Source of the DNA: Amycolatopsis orientalis DSM 43388
Lineage (GTDB): Bacteria; Actinomycetota; Actinomycetes; Mycobacteriales; Pseudonocardiaceae
Direction: 5' to 3'
DNA: 64,000 nt
NCBI RefSeq assembly: GCF_000411975.1
Contig: NZ_ASXG01000014.1
Location: 1-64,000 of the forward strand
Made by a program: the position numbers and the translations under genes
Shown: positions 7,888 through 15,472 of the stretch, piece after piece
Layout: each line of letters starts with the position of its first letter
How positions within the stretch are numbered: position 1 is the stretch's first letter
Notes under the pieces: generated by a model
Databases searched by the model: none
Told to the model about the DNA's origin: nothing
The model's input: the letters and a program-made list of their open reading frames with translations, nothing else

Positions 7888-8982
7888 TCACGCTGTGATT
7901 CGCGCGGTCCAGTCCAGATGATGCCGGTATGCCCAACCTCGCTCTTCGCCGACGTCCTGCCCCGCGCTGGCGGCCACGAGCTTCTCGACGCGGGCGCGCC
8001 GCAACCGTTCGTACGCCGCGAACGCGGCGGGCGCGTCCGGCAGATCGCGCAGGCACTGGCCGAGCACCACGGCGTCTTCCAGGGCCATCGACGCGCCTTG
8101 CCCGGCCGCCGGCGACGCGGCGTGCGCGGCGTCGCCGGCCAGCACCATCGACGGCGTAGACCACACGCGGGTGGTCGGCAGGTCGTAGGAGTGGCCGCCG
8201 TGCACGTTTTCGCCAGTCGCGGCCACGATCGCAGCGCAGGGCAGCGGATCGTCCGCGAAGGCGGCGTAAGTGAACTCCCGCCAGCCCTCCGGCGTGACGG
8301 CAGCGATCTCGGCCCGCGAACGCTCGGAATCGGGGACCCGGGCGAACCAGTACGTCGCGCCGTCCGGGTCGGTGGTGTAGCCGAACGCGGCGCGGCTGCC
8401 GCGGCACATCCGGTAAATGCCGGGCGCGGCGGGAAATCCTTCGTCGCGGGTGTAGCCGTAGACGACGGTCAAGCCGGTGAAGCGCGGCGGTTCGGCCCGC
8501 GGGTCGATGAGCGTGCGGACCACGGAATGCAGACCGTCCGCGCCAACGAGCAGATCGCCGGACGCGGTGGTGCCGTCCTGGAACGTCGCGGTGCCGCCGT
8601 CGGTCGCGGAAACGAGGCGCTTCCCGTGGACGATCTCGACACCGCGGCGCTGCGCTTCTTGTTGCAGCGCACGGTAAAGCGCGGCACGGGTGAGGGTGCG
8701 CGGGCCGTCCAGTTCGCGGTCGAATTCGTGGGCGCCGAGCGTGGTTCCGTCCGGGCCGAGCAGCGCCATCCCGGTCGAAGGGAAGGACGCTTCGATCACC
8801 GGACGGTCGGCGTCGATCGCGCGCAACGCGTTCATCCCGTTGTGCATCACGACGAGGAACGCGCCCGCGTCCGCTCCCCCGCTGGGATGCGCCTCGTACA
8901 CGACCGGCTCGTGCCCGGCCAGCTGCAGCGCCATCGCCGTGACCGTGCCCGCGACTCCGCCGCCGGCGATCAAAACCCGCAT
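7888..8982 (-). CDS. FAD-dependent aromatic-hydroxylase-like monooxygenase
   Basis: The product has 364 residues. The N-terminal dinucleotide-binding motif GGGVAG is at residues 7-12, the DG motif follows in LVGADGLHS, and the GD motif is in LAGDAAHAASPAAGQG, the three marks of class A flavin monooxygenases (PHBH-type). Known: these hydroxylate aromatic or polycyclic substrates using NAD(P)H and O2. The ATG at 8982 is preferred over upstream codons because it begins directly with the Rossmann strand and follows a GGGGGGCG ribosome site. No pathway genes flank it, so the substrate is open. Confidence 0.82.
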   Translation of the reverse strand: MRVLIAGGGVAGTVTAMALQLAGHEPVVYEAHPSGGADAGAFLVVMHNGMNALRAIDADRPVIEASFPSTGMALLGPDGTTLGAHEFDRELDGPRTLTRAALYRALQQEAQRRGVEIVHGKRLVSATDGGTATFQDGTTASGDLLVGADGLHSVVRTLIDPRAEPPRFTGLTVVYGYTRDEGFPAAPGIYRMCRGSRAAFGYTTDPDGATYWFARVPDSERSRAEIAAVTPEGWREFTYAAFADDPLPCAAIVAATGENVHGGHSYDLPTTRVWSTPSMVLAGDAAHAASPAAGQGASMALEDAVVLGQCLRDLPDAPAAFAAYERLRRARVEKLVAASAGQDVGEERGWAYRHHLDWTARITA

Positions 8983-9080
8983 CACGCCCCCCCTGGAAAC
9001 GACTGTGCCGCCGCCACCGTAGCGGGTGGCGGCGGCACAGACCGGACCGAACATGACACCGGGGCGCGGCGTTTGCGGCC

Positions 9081-9128
9081 CGTGAAGGCCCCTTGAAGGA
9101 ATCCGATTCCCTCAAGGGGCCCTTCACG
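9081..9128. repeat. Imperfect 48-bp palindrome
   Basis: The two halves are near complements (arms like CGTGAAGGGCCCCTTGAGG), with one indel and one mismatch, and a short centre at GGAATCCGATTCC. It sits upstream of the monooxygenase gene and downstream of the aminotransferase gene (stop 9186), both on the minus strand. It can act as the aminotransferase terminator. Its form resembles dispersed palindromes I associate with Amycolatopsis genomes; that memory is not checked. Confidence 0.7.
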
Positions 9129-9185
9129 GACGTCGAGATGCGGCCAGCGGGCCGGTCCGCGCGGTGAGTTTCCGGTGCCGGGCGA

Positions 9186-10424
9186 TCAGCCGCGCTGGGC
9201 GACCGCGAGCCGCACGCAGACGGCGAGGGCGCGGACGGCCTCCTCGACCTCGGCCAGCTCGGGGAAGGTCGGCGCGATGCGGATGACCGCGTCGGCCGGG
9301 TCGTTGCCGTGAGGGTGGGTGGCCCCGGCCGGGGTCAGCGCGACGCCCGCCTCCTTGGCCAGCCGCACGACCTCCTTCGCGGTGCCCTCGGGCACGGTCA
9401 GCGAGATGAAGTAGCCGCCGGTCGGCTTGGTCCAGGTCGCCAGGTCGCTCAGCTCCTCGGTGAGGATGCGGTCGACGGCGGCGAACTTGGGCGCGATCAG
9501 CTCGGCGTGCTTGCGCATCAGCGCGCGGACGCCGTCGGCGTCCTTGAGGAACAGCGCGTGGCGCAGCTGGTTGACCTTGTCCGGGCCGATGGTGCGCTTG
9601 CTGAGCACGCTCTGCCACCAGGCGAGGTTCGCCTCGGACGCGCCGAAGAACCCGACGCCGGCCCCGGCGAAGGTGATCTTCGAGGTGGAGCCGAACACGA
9701 ACGCGCGGTCCGGGTTCCCGGCCTCGGCGCAGAGCGCGAGGATGTCGGCCAGTTCCGGCTCTTCGTCGGTGAGGTGGTGCACCGCGTAGGCGTTGTCCCA
9801 GATGATCCGGAAGTCCGGCGCGGCGGCCGGCATCGCGGCGAGCCGCCCGGCGACCTCGGCGCTGAACGTGACGCCGGTCGGGTTGGAGTACTTCGGCACG
9901 CACCAGATGCCCTTGACCGCGGCGTCCTCGGCGACGAGCCGCTCGACGAGGTCCATGTCCGGGCCGGTCTCGGTCATCGGCACCGGGATCAGCTCGATGC
10001 CGAACCGCTCGGCGAGCGCGAAGTGCCGGTCGTAGCCGGGCACCGGGCACAGCATCGCGATCCGGGGCTCGTCGGCCCAGCGGCGCTCGGCGCCCGGCAG
10101 GGTGCTCAGCATCGCCTGTGCGATCGTGTCGTGCATCAGCTCCAGGCTGGAGTTGCCCGCCGCGAACAGCTGGTCGACCGGCACCTGCAGCGCGTCGGCG
10201 AAGATGCGGCGCAGCTCCGGCAGCCCCTTGAGCCCGCCGTAGTTGCGGGTGTCCGTGCCGTCCTCGGCTTGGTACCGGCCGTTGGGCAGCGTCAGGAGAT
10301 CCGCGGAGAGGTCGAGCTGCCGGGGCGACGGCTTGCCGCGGGTGATGTCCAGGGACAGTCCGCGCTCGACCAGCGCGGCGTAGTCGCGACGGGCAGTGTC
10401 GACATCGACAGGAGCTGTGGTCAT
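9186..10424 (-). CDS. Aspartate aminotransferase, subgroup Ic (MocR-like aminotransferase domain)
   Basis: The product has 412 residues, a full-length fold-type I PLP enzyme. NPTG is at 181-184, the PLP-ring Asp210 is in WDNAY, and the Schiff-base Lys249 is in GSTSKITFAG. The overall sequence matches the distinctive Ic branch used by actinobacteria for aspartate/2-oxoglutarate transamination. It is cytoplasmic and links nitrogen assimilation to the citric acid cycle. It is transcribed alone, divergently from the small gene at 10496 across 71 bp. Confidence 0.85.
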   Translation of the reverse strand: MTTAPVDVDTARRDYAALVERGLSLDITRGKPSPRQLDLSADLLTLPNGRYQAEDGTDTRNYGGLKGLPELRRIFADALQVPVDQLFAAGNSSLELMHDTIAQAMLSTLPGAERRWADEPRIAMLCPVPGYDRHFALAERFGIELIPVPMTETGPDMDLVERLVAEDAAVKGIWCVPKYSNPTGVTFSAEVAGRLAAMPAAAPDFRIIWDNAYAVHHLTDEEPELADILALCAEAGNPDRAFVFGSTSKITFAGAGVGFFGASEANLAWWQSVLSKRTIGPDKVNQLRHALFLKDADGVRALMRKHAELIAPKFAAVDRILTEELSDLATWTKPTGGYFISLTVPEGTAKEVVRLAKEAGVALTPAGATHPHGNDPADAVIRIAPTFPELAEVEEAVRALAVCVRLAVAQRG

Positions 10425-10495
10425 ACCACCACGCTAAACCGCGCGCGCAAGCCAGTTCGGGTGACCCCCGGCTCGCGTGGGCTAGCGTGGGGGCC

Positions 10496-10978
10496 GTGCG
10501 GTACCTGGTGCATGCCGACCAACGGCAGTTCTCCTTGCGGGACAAGGACGCCTGGCGTCCCGGCGACGGCGGATGGACCGACGAGGCGGTGTCGGCGCAC
10601 CGCGTCGCGGTAGAGCCTTCGTCGCTCTCCGTGGCGACCGCGCGCTCCGATTGGGTCGAGGTCGACGTGTCGGTCGGCACGTCCGCGCCGCCCCTGCGGC
10701 CGGAGGCGTCCCACGTGGTGGAAGCCGATCTCGACGTCCCCGGCGGCGAGGCGACGCTGGCCGGTCCCGCCGATTACGCCGGCCAGGAGCACCGGATCGC
10801 GGTCCCGCCCGGCCGGCACCGGGTCCGAGTGTCCTATGTGGAGAGCGGGCCGCCGGACGCGGACTGGCACGACCACGAGTTCGGCGAGCATTTCCGGTAC
10901 GTGCTCGACCTGTGGCCGTCCGCCGGGGCCGCCCCGGTCGCCGTGCTGCGCCAGGGCCCCGAGGTCTGGGACGGCTGA
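10496..10978 (+). CDS. Uncharacterised 160-residue protein
   Basis: I do not recognise a family. The product is acidic and beta-rich, with a DWHDHEFGEHFRYVLDLWP segment and no signal peptide or membrane segment. The GTG at 10496 is chosen because GTGGGGG directly upstream is a good ribosome site; a GTG at 10487 is inside that site. It precedes the SGNH esterase by 44 bases on the same strand, so the two may be co-transcribed. Codon use fits its neighbours, supporting a real gene. Confidence 0.65.
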   Translation: MRYLVHADQRQFSLRDKDAWRPGDGGWTDEAVSAHRVAVEPSSLSVATARSDWVEVDVSVGTSAPPLRPEASHVVEADLDVPGGEATLAGPADYAGQEHRIAVPPGRHRVRVSYVESGPPDADWHDHEFGEHFRYVLDLWPSAGAAPVAVLRQGPEVWDG

Positions 10979-11022
10979 TATCCCGTTGGCGGCGGGCGGG
11001 CGCGGACGGCAGACTCGGCGGC

Positions 11023-12168
11023 ATGCAGTGGATCACCACCGAGATCGGCGAAGAGTTCGTGCGCGGTGCGCTCGAACTGGAACCCACGCCGCGGGGTTTG
11101 CTGCCGCACCGGCTGACCTCGCGGGCGCGGGCGCAGAACACCGACAGCAGGCTCGCGATGGCGGAAACCCAGCCGTCCGGCGTCCGCCTGGTGTTCCGCA
11201 CCGAGGCGACGGCGATCGAACTGGACACCCACCGCACGAAAGTCGGCTACGTGGGCGTTCCGCCGCTGCCGGACGGCGCGTACGACCTGGTGCTGGACGG
11301 GCGCCCGGCGGGCTCGGCGACCGTCTCCGGCGGCGACGAACTGATCCTCGACATGATGACCGGCGAGGGCGAAACCCGCCCCGGCCCGTCCGGCACGGTC
11401 CGGTTCTCCGACCTGCCTTCAGGCCCCAAGGACGTCGAGATCTGGTTGCCGCACAACGAAACCACGCGGCTGATCGCGTTGCGCACCACCGCCCCGGTCT
11501 CTCCGCTGCCGCCCGCGCGCCGGGTCTGGCTGCACCACGGCAGTTCGATCAGCCACGGCACCGGCGCGGCGGGCCCGTCGCAGACCTGGCCCGCGCTGGC
11601 CGCCGCTGCCGCCGGGGTCGACCTGATCAACCTCGGGTTCAGCGGGAGCGCCTTGCTCGACCCGTTCACCGCCCGGGCGATGCGGGACACGCCCGCGGAC
11701 CTGGTGAGCGTGAAGCTGGGGATCAACGTGGTGAACGCCGATCTGATGCGGCTGCGCGCGTTCGGCCCGGCCGTGCACGGGTTCCTGGACACGATCCGGG
11801 AGGGACATCCAGACGTTCCGCTGGTCGTCGTTTCCGCGCTGCGGTGCCCGATCCACGAGGACACGCCGGGACCGGGCGCGCCGGACTTCAGCGCCGGAAC
11901 GCTCCGGTTCAAGGCGACGGGCGATCCCGCTTCCGTGGCGGAAGGGAAGCTGACCCTGAAGGTGATCCGCGAGGAACTCGCGCGAGTCGTCCGCGACCGC
12001 GAGGATCCGGCGCTGCATTACGTGGACGGGCTTTCGCTGTACGGGGAAGAGGATTTCGCCGCGCATCCGCTTCCGGACGCGCTGCATCCGGACGCGGCGA
12101 CGCATCGGCTGGTGGGAGAACGGTTCGCCAAGCAGGTCTTCGGCGACGGCGGCCCGTTCGCGGAGTGA
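11023..12168 (+). CDS. SGNH/GDSL-family hydrolase
   Basis: The product has 381 residues. An N-terminal beta-sandwich-like region (1-165) precedes an SGNH domain. Block I is GSSISHG (Ser175 in the nucleophile position), block II is GFSGS (Gly205), block III is GIN (233-235) and block V is DALHPD (Asp352, His355). Known: this fold hydrolyses esters, and the two-domain layout resembles carbohydrate esterases. No signal peptide is evident, so a cytoplasmic carbohydrate or acyl esterase is likely. The gene ends six bases before a strong hairpin shared with the convergent NmrA-like gene. Confidence 0.82.
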   Translation: MQWITTEIGEEFVRGALELEPTPRGLLPHRLTSRARAQNTDSRLAMAETQPSGVRLVFRTEATAIELDTHRTKVGYVGVPPLPDGAYDLVLDGRPAGSATVSGGDELILDMMTGEGETRPGPSGTVRFSDLPSGPKDVEIWLPHNETTRLIALRTTAPVSPLPPARRVWLHHGSSISHGTGAAGPSQTWPALAAAAAGVDLINLGFSGSALLDPFTARAMRDTPADLVSVKLGINVVNADLMRLRAFGPAVHGFLDTIREGHPDVPLVVVSALRCPIHEDTPGPGAPDFSAGTLRFKATGDPASVAEGKLTLKVIREELARVVRDREDPALHYVDGLSLYGEEDFAAHPLPDALHPDAATHRLVGERFAKQVFGDGGPFAE

Positions 12169-12173
12169 AGTCC

Positions 12174-12203
12174 GTGGCCTCAGGCTGGCCGGCCTGAGGC
12201 CAC
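12174..12203. terminator. Hairpin between convergent genes
   Basis: A 12-bp perfect stem (GTGGCCTCAGGC and complement) with a 6-base loop lies between the SGNH gene stop (12168) and the NmrA-like gene stop (12210). It is well placed to end transcription in both directions. Confidence 0.8.
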
Positions 12204-12209
12204 GATCGT

Positions 12210-13088
12210 TCAGCGGGCGAACCGGCGGGCGAACTCCGCCATCCCTGTCGGGCGGATGTCCGGGTAACGGTCGTTGTCGAGCGGTTCCAGCTTCGCCTTC
12301 CCGGTGACCATCGCCCAGACATACTGCAGCGCAACGTAATCCGCGGGGGCGGCCGCGACAGACTTGCGCCGCTCGATCTCCGCCGCCAGGTCTTCGGTGC
12401 TGCCGAGGCGCCGCAGAGCGAGGCTCCGGCCCGAACCGCGCTCCAACGCCGCGTGGAAGTCCTTCATGGACAACACGTCCCCGGCCACCCGGACCGGTCC
12501 GGAAACCTCCGGGTCCAGCGCCACCGCGGCGGTGTAGGCCGCTGTGTCCGCGACGGTGGTGAAGTCGCACGGCTCGTCGCCGTCGCCCCAATAGCCGAAC
12601 GTTCCCTTCTCCCAATCCACGATTTCCAGGAACGGCGCGGTCATCACCTCGTGGAACGCGCCGTTGAGGACCGACGTCACCTGGATTCCGGCCCCGGCGA
12701 ACGCCTCGTGGGCCTTCCGCCGGTCGTCGAGGAAGACGTTGTCCCCGTCGTCGAGCCGGAACAAATCGACCGCGAAATCCGACGGGATCAGCCGGGACAC
12801 GCCCGCCTTCTCCGCGGCGCGCAGCAGCGCGGCCTGCCCGTCCACGACGACGTCCGGGCCGCCTTGCACCGCCGAGACGACCACGTCCACGCCGTCGAGC
12901 GCGCGGTCGGGGCGCTCGAGCGTGCCCTGGACGATTTCCACTCCGCGTTCCTTCAGCGTCCGCGCCGCCTCGCTTCCGGCGGACTCCGGCCGGACCAGCG
13001 CCCGCACCTGCGCGCCGCGGCGCGCCAGGCTCGCCGCGATCTCGCTGCCGAGCATTCCGGTGGCCCCCGCGACCAGCACCTTCGTCAC
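12210..13088 (-). CDS. NmrA-like NAD(P)-dependent reductase
   Basis: The product has 292 residues. The Rossmann motif GATGMLG is at residues 8-14. The chain follows the NmrA/isoflavone-reductase pattern: atypical SDR, no clear YxxxK, and a substrate part with NGAFHEVMTAPFLEI. Known members reduce small aromatic or quinone-like compounds or sense NADP. It is divergent from a MerR regulator, with a MerR-type promoter in the gap, so it is very likely the regulator's target. The substrate is unknown. Confidence 0.8.
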   Translation of the reverse strand: MTKVLVAGATGMLGSEIAASLARRGAQVRALVRPESAGSEAARTLKERGVEIVQGTLERPDRALDGVDVVVSAVQGGPDVVVDGQAALLRAAEKAGVSRLIPSDFAVDLFRLDDGDNVFLDDRRKAHEAFAGAGIQVTSVLNGAFHEVMTAPFLEIVDWEKGTFGYWGDGDEPCDFTTVADTAAYTAAVALDPEVSGPVRVAGDVLSMKDFHAALERGSGRSLALRRLGSTEDLAAEIERRKSVAAAPADYVALQYVWAMVTGKAKLEPLDNDRYPDIRPTGMAEFARRFAR

Positions 13089-13134
13089 TTCTCATTCCTC
13101 CAGGATCACTGCCGCTTGACTTCGGCGATCGCGA

Positions 13135-13165
13135 CGCTAATCCTTGAAACCCATTACAAGGTCAA
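13135..13165 (-). promoter_or_regulatory. MerR-type promoter/operator for the NmrA-like gene
   Basis: On the minus strand, -35 TTGACC (13165-13160) and a -10-like TTAGCG (13140-13135) are separated by 19 bp, the over-long spacer typical of MerR-activated promoters. The spacer holds a dyad of the form CCTTGTAAT-GGG-TTTCAAGG (13142-13161). It points into the NmrA-like gene and lies just upstream of the divergent MerR gene. Confidence 0.6.
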
Positions 13166-13184
13166 GTCAGCGGAGCCAGGTCAC

Positions 13185-13535
13185 ATGCGCATCGGGGAAC
13201 TGTCCAAGCGGACCGGCGTCGACGAGCAGCTGCTGCGGTACTACGAAAAACAGGGCCTCCTGCACCCGGCCCGCACGCCGAACGGCTACCGCGACTACGC
13301 GGAGGCCGACGTCGCCGCGGTGCGGCGCATCCGGGAACTGCTCGCCGCGGGCCTGCCGACCGCGACCATCGCCGAGATCGGCTCGTGCGTCCGGGACGAA
13401 CCGCTGACTCCCGCGTGCGACGGGGTGCTCGAGCGGCTGCGCGGCGAACGCGACCGGATCGACGCGGCGCTGGCCCGGCTCCAGTCGTCCCGCGCGGCGC
13501 TGGACACAGTGATCCAGCGCCGGGCCGCGCCCTGA
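13185..13535 (+). CDS. MerR-family transcriptional regulator
   Basis: The product has 116 residues. The winged-helix part (IGELSKRTGVDEQLLRYYEK and RTPNGYRDY) is a textbook MerR DNA-binding domain, followed by a dimerisation helix with ERLRGERDRIDAAL. The effector part is very short, with two Cys about 12 residues apart (SCVRDEPLTPAC). Known: MerR proteins remodel promoters with 19-20 bp spacers; one lies immediately upstream and directs the divergent NmrA-like gene. ATG at 13185 starts precisely at the domain. The inducer is unknown. Confidence 0.85.
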   Translation: MRIGELSKRTGVDEQLLRYYEKQGLLHPARTPNGYRDYAEADVAAVRRIRELLAAGLPTATIAEIGSCVRDEPLTPACDGVLERLRGERDRIDAALARLQSSRAALDTVIQRRAAP

Positions 13536-13561
13536 CGGTCCCGGCTGCTAACTTCCGCCTC

Positions 13562-14503
13562 ATGGCGGACCACACTCTCCAGCAGCTGCTCACCAGCGCC
13601 GACAGCGGCGTTCTCCTGTTCGGCATCACCCCGCCCCGCCTCAGCACCTCGCCGGAGCGGATCCAGGAGATCACCGCCGCCACGCTGGCCCGGCTCGGCT
13701 CGCTCGACGTGGACGGGCTCGCCCTCTACGACATCGACGACGAGAGCGACCGCAACCCGCAGGAGCGGCCGTTCCCCTACCTGCCGACCCTCGACCCGGC
13801 GGTCTACCACGCGGACTATCTCAGCGAGTGGGACCGGCCGGCGGTCATCTACCGCTGCGTCGGCAAGTACCCCGAGGCCGAGCTGCGGGACTGGCTGCGG
13901 GCCGCCGACACCGACCGCGTCCTGTCGGTTTTCGTCGGAGCGTCCTCGAAGGGCAAAGAGGTGCACACGCGGCTGCCCGAAGCGCAGAAATTGCGCCGGG
14001 AAGTCCGCCCGGACCTGCTGCTCGGCGGCGTCGCCATCACCGAACGGCCGGACGAGCACCTGCGGCTGATCTCCAAACAGCAGGCCGGTTGCGCGTACTT
14101 CATCTCGCAGGTGATCTACAGCGCCGACGCGGCCAAGAGCATGGTTTCCGACTACTTCTACACCTGCCGCGAGCAGGGCCTCGAACCCAAACCGGTCCTG
14201 TTCACCCTGTCGGTCTGCGGCTCGGCGAAAACGCTGGCCTTCCTGAAGTGGCTCGGCGTCCACGTCCCGCGCTGGCTGGAAAACTCGCTGCGGCACGCGG
14301 ACGACACGCTGGCCGAGTCGTACGAGCAGTGTCTGGCGAACGCCCGCGAGCTGGCCGCGTTCTGCCGCAAGCTCGGGATGCCGTTCGGGTTTCTGGTGGA
14401 GAGCGTGTCGATCCGCAAGGTCGAGATCGAGGCTTCGGTGTCTCTCGCGCGCGAGGTGAGCGGGCTCCTCGGCCGGACAGCTACAGCGGGTCCAGCGCGG
14501 TGA
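13562..14503 (+). CDS. Methylenetetrahydrofolate-reductase-like TIM-barrel protein
   Basis: The product has 313 residues. Alternating strand/helix segments such as SGVLLFGITPPR, DGLALYDIDDE, RVLSVFVGASS, LLLGGVAITER and CAYFISQVIYSA read as a TIM barrel close to the MTHFR/FAD oxidoreductase superfamily, with the Q-V-x-Y phrase seen in MetF-like proteins. The usual MTHFR catalytic Glu cannot be placed with certainty. It could be a divergent MetF or a related flavin enzyme. The ATG at 13562 follows the MerR stop by 27 bases. Its end overlaps the convergent Mce-associated gene by 23 bp. Confidence 0.55.
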   Translation: MADHTLQQLLTSADSGVLLFGITPPRLSTSPERIQEITAATLARLGSLDVDGLALYDIDDESDRNPQERPFPYLPTLDPAVYHADYLSEWDRPAVIYRCVGKYPEAELRDWLRAADTDRVLSVFVGASSKGKEVHTRLPEAQKLRREVRPDLLLGGVAITERPDEHLRLISKQQAGCAYFISQVIYSADAAKSMVSDYFYTCREQGLEPKPVLFTLSVCGSAKTLAFLKWLGVHVPRWLENSLRHADDTLAESYEQCLANARELAAFCRKLGMPFGFLVESVSIRKVEIEASVSLAREVSGLLGRTATAGPAR

Positions 14504-14969
14504 TCTTCCACTGACCGCCGGTGCGATGCGCGGTCACCGACAACTGCCCCACCGACGACTGCGGCGCACCACCACCGGGCAGGATCGTTTGCTGGTCAAG
14601 GAAAAGCAGCAAGCTCGCGTCGTCGCCGTGCAATGAGCGGACTCCGATCGCGCGCACTGTCGTCGTCCGGACGAGCTTTTCGTTCGTCGCGCGCTGGCGG
14701 GCCACGGCGAACTGGCTTTGGTACTGGCTCACCGCCGAGCCGGACAGGACGTCCGCGGCGGCGCGGGCGGTGCGGTCCAGATTCGCGTAGTCGTACGAAA
14801 AAACCGCCTTCACCGCCGCACTGACCTGATCCGTGACCTGTGCGGTCGCCACCGGATCGACCATCGCCTCGTCGTCCTCGGGCTGCAGCAGCGACGCCTG
14901 CACCCCGAACCACACCGCGCACGCCAGTGCTACCGCGGCCACCCCGGCGGCGATCGTCCGCCGGTTCAC
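14481..14969 (-). CDS. Mce-associated membrane protein (second)
   Basis: The product has 162 residues. One N-terminal membrane helix (about 5-25) is followed by an extracytoplasmic NTF2/SnoaL-like domain containing VFSYDYANLDRTARAA and ending in GGQWKITALDPL, the usual layout of Mce-associated (Mas/Mam) proteins. Known: such proteins stabilise or assist Mce lipid transporters at the cell envelope. The GTG start overlaps the stop of the first Mce-associated gene (GTGA). It is the last gene of the operon and overlaps the convergent MTHFR-like gene by 23 bp with no terminator visible. Confidence 0.85.
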   Translation of the reverse strand: MNRRTIAAGVAAVALACAVWFGVQASLLQPEDDEAMVDPVATAQVTDQVSAAVKAVFSYDYANLDRTARAAADVLSGSAVSQYQSQFAVARQRATNEKLVRTTTVRAIGVRSLHGDDASLLLFLDQQTILPGGGAPQSSVGQLSVTAHRTGGQWKITALDPL

Positions 14970-15472
14970 GAGCCCACCGCCTGCACGCCGCCGATCTTCC
15001 ACGTGTCGCCGTCCCGCGCGAAGTCCACGGCCAGGCGGGCCTGTTTCGCCGCGGGCGGACCGTCGCCGGTGCTCACGCGGACATTCAGGACCGCGATCAG
15101 CCGTGCCGTTCCTTGCGCGGGATTCAGCTCGGTGACCGCGGCCTGCACCAGGGAAGCCGTCGACACCGTTTTGGTCCGCTTGGCGCGGTCGATCTGCAGT
15201 TGCCGGTCGCCGGAGAGGTCCTTGCCGTACTGGCCGGTGGTCGCGGCGATCCAGCGGTCCACGTCGACCGCGCTGGTGCGGTAGTCGATCGTGTTGAGCG
15301 TGACCAGTTGCGTGCTCGCGGCGGCCAGCACGGCGTCCCGGGCGCGGCCGCGGGCGAGGCTGTCGTCGTGCGCCGCGCTCCACCACGACCAGCCGAACCA
15401 CGCGGCGGCCAGCACCGCGACCGCGGCGAGCGCGGTCAGCACCCGAGTGTTCCGGAAGACGCCCTCAGCCAT
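14966..15472 (-). CDS. Mce-associated membrane protein (first)
   Basis: The product has 168 residues. It has a single N-terminal membrane helix (about 10-32, with a Trp cluster WFGWSWW) and an exported domain containing TIDYRTSAVDVDRW and the C-terminal GDTWKIGGVQAVGS typical of Mce-associated proteins. It overlaps mceF by one base and the next gene by four, so it is translationally coupled to both. In mycobacterial mce4 operons the two corresponding genes follow mce4F. Likely role: assembly or stability factor of the steroid importer. Confidence 0.85.
   Translation of the reverse strand: MAEGVFRNTRVLTALAAVAVLAAAWFGWSWWSAAHDDSLARGRARDAVLAAASTQLVTLNTIDYRTSAVDVDRWIAATTGQYGKDLSGDRQLQIDRAKRTKTVSTASLVQAAVTELNPAQGTARLIAVLNVRVSTGDGPPAAKQARLAVDFARDGDTWKIGGVQAVGS

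Noticed and set aside
13116..13143. Plus-strand promoter for the MerR gene at TTGACT
   Set aside because: The -10-like partner is poor and the spacing too short; only the minus-strand MerR-type promoter is convincing.
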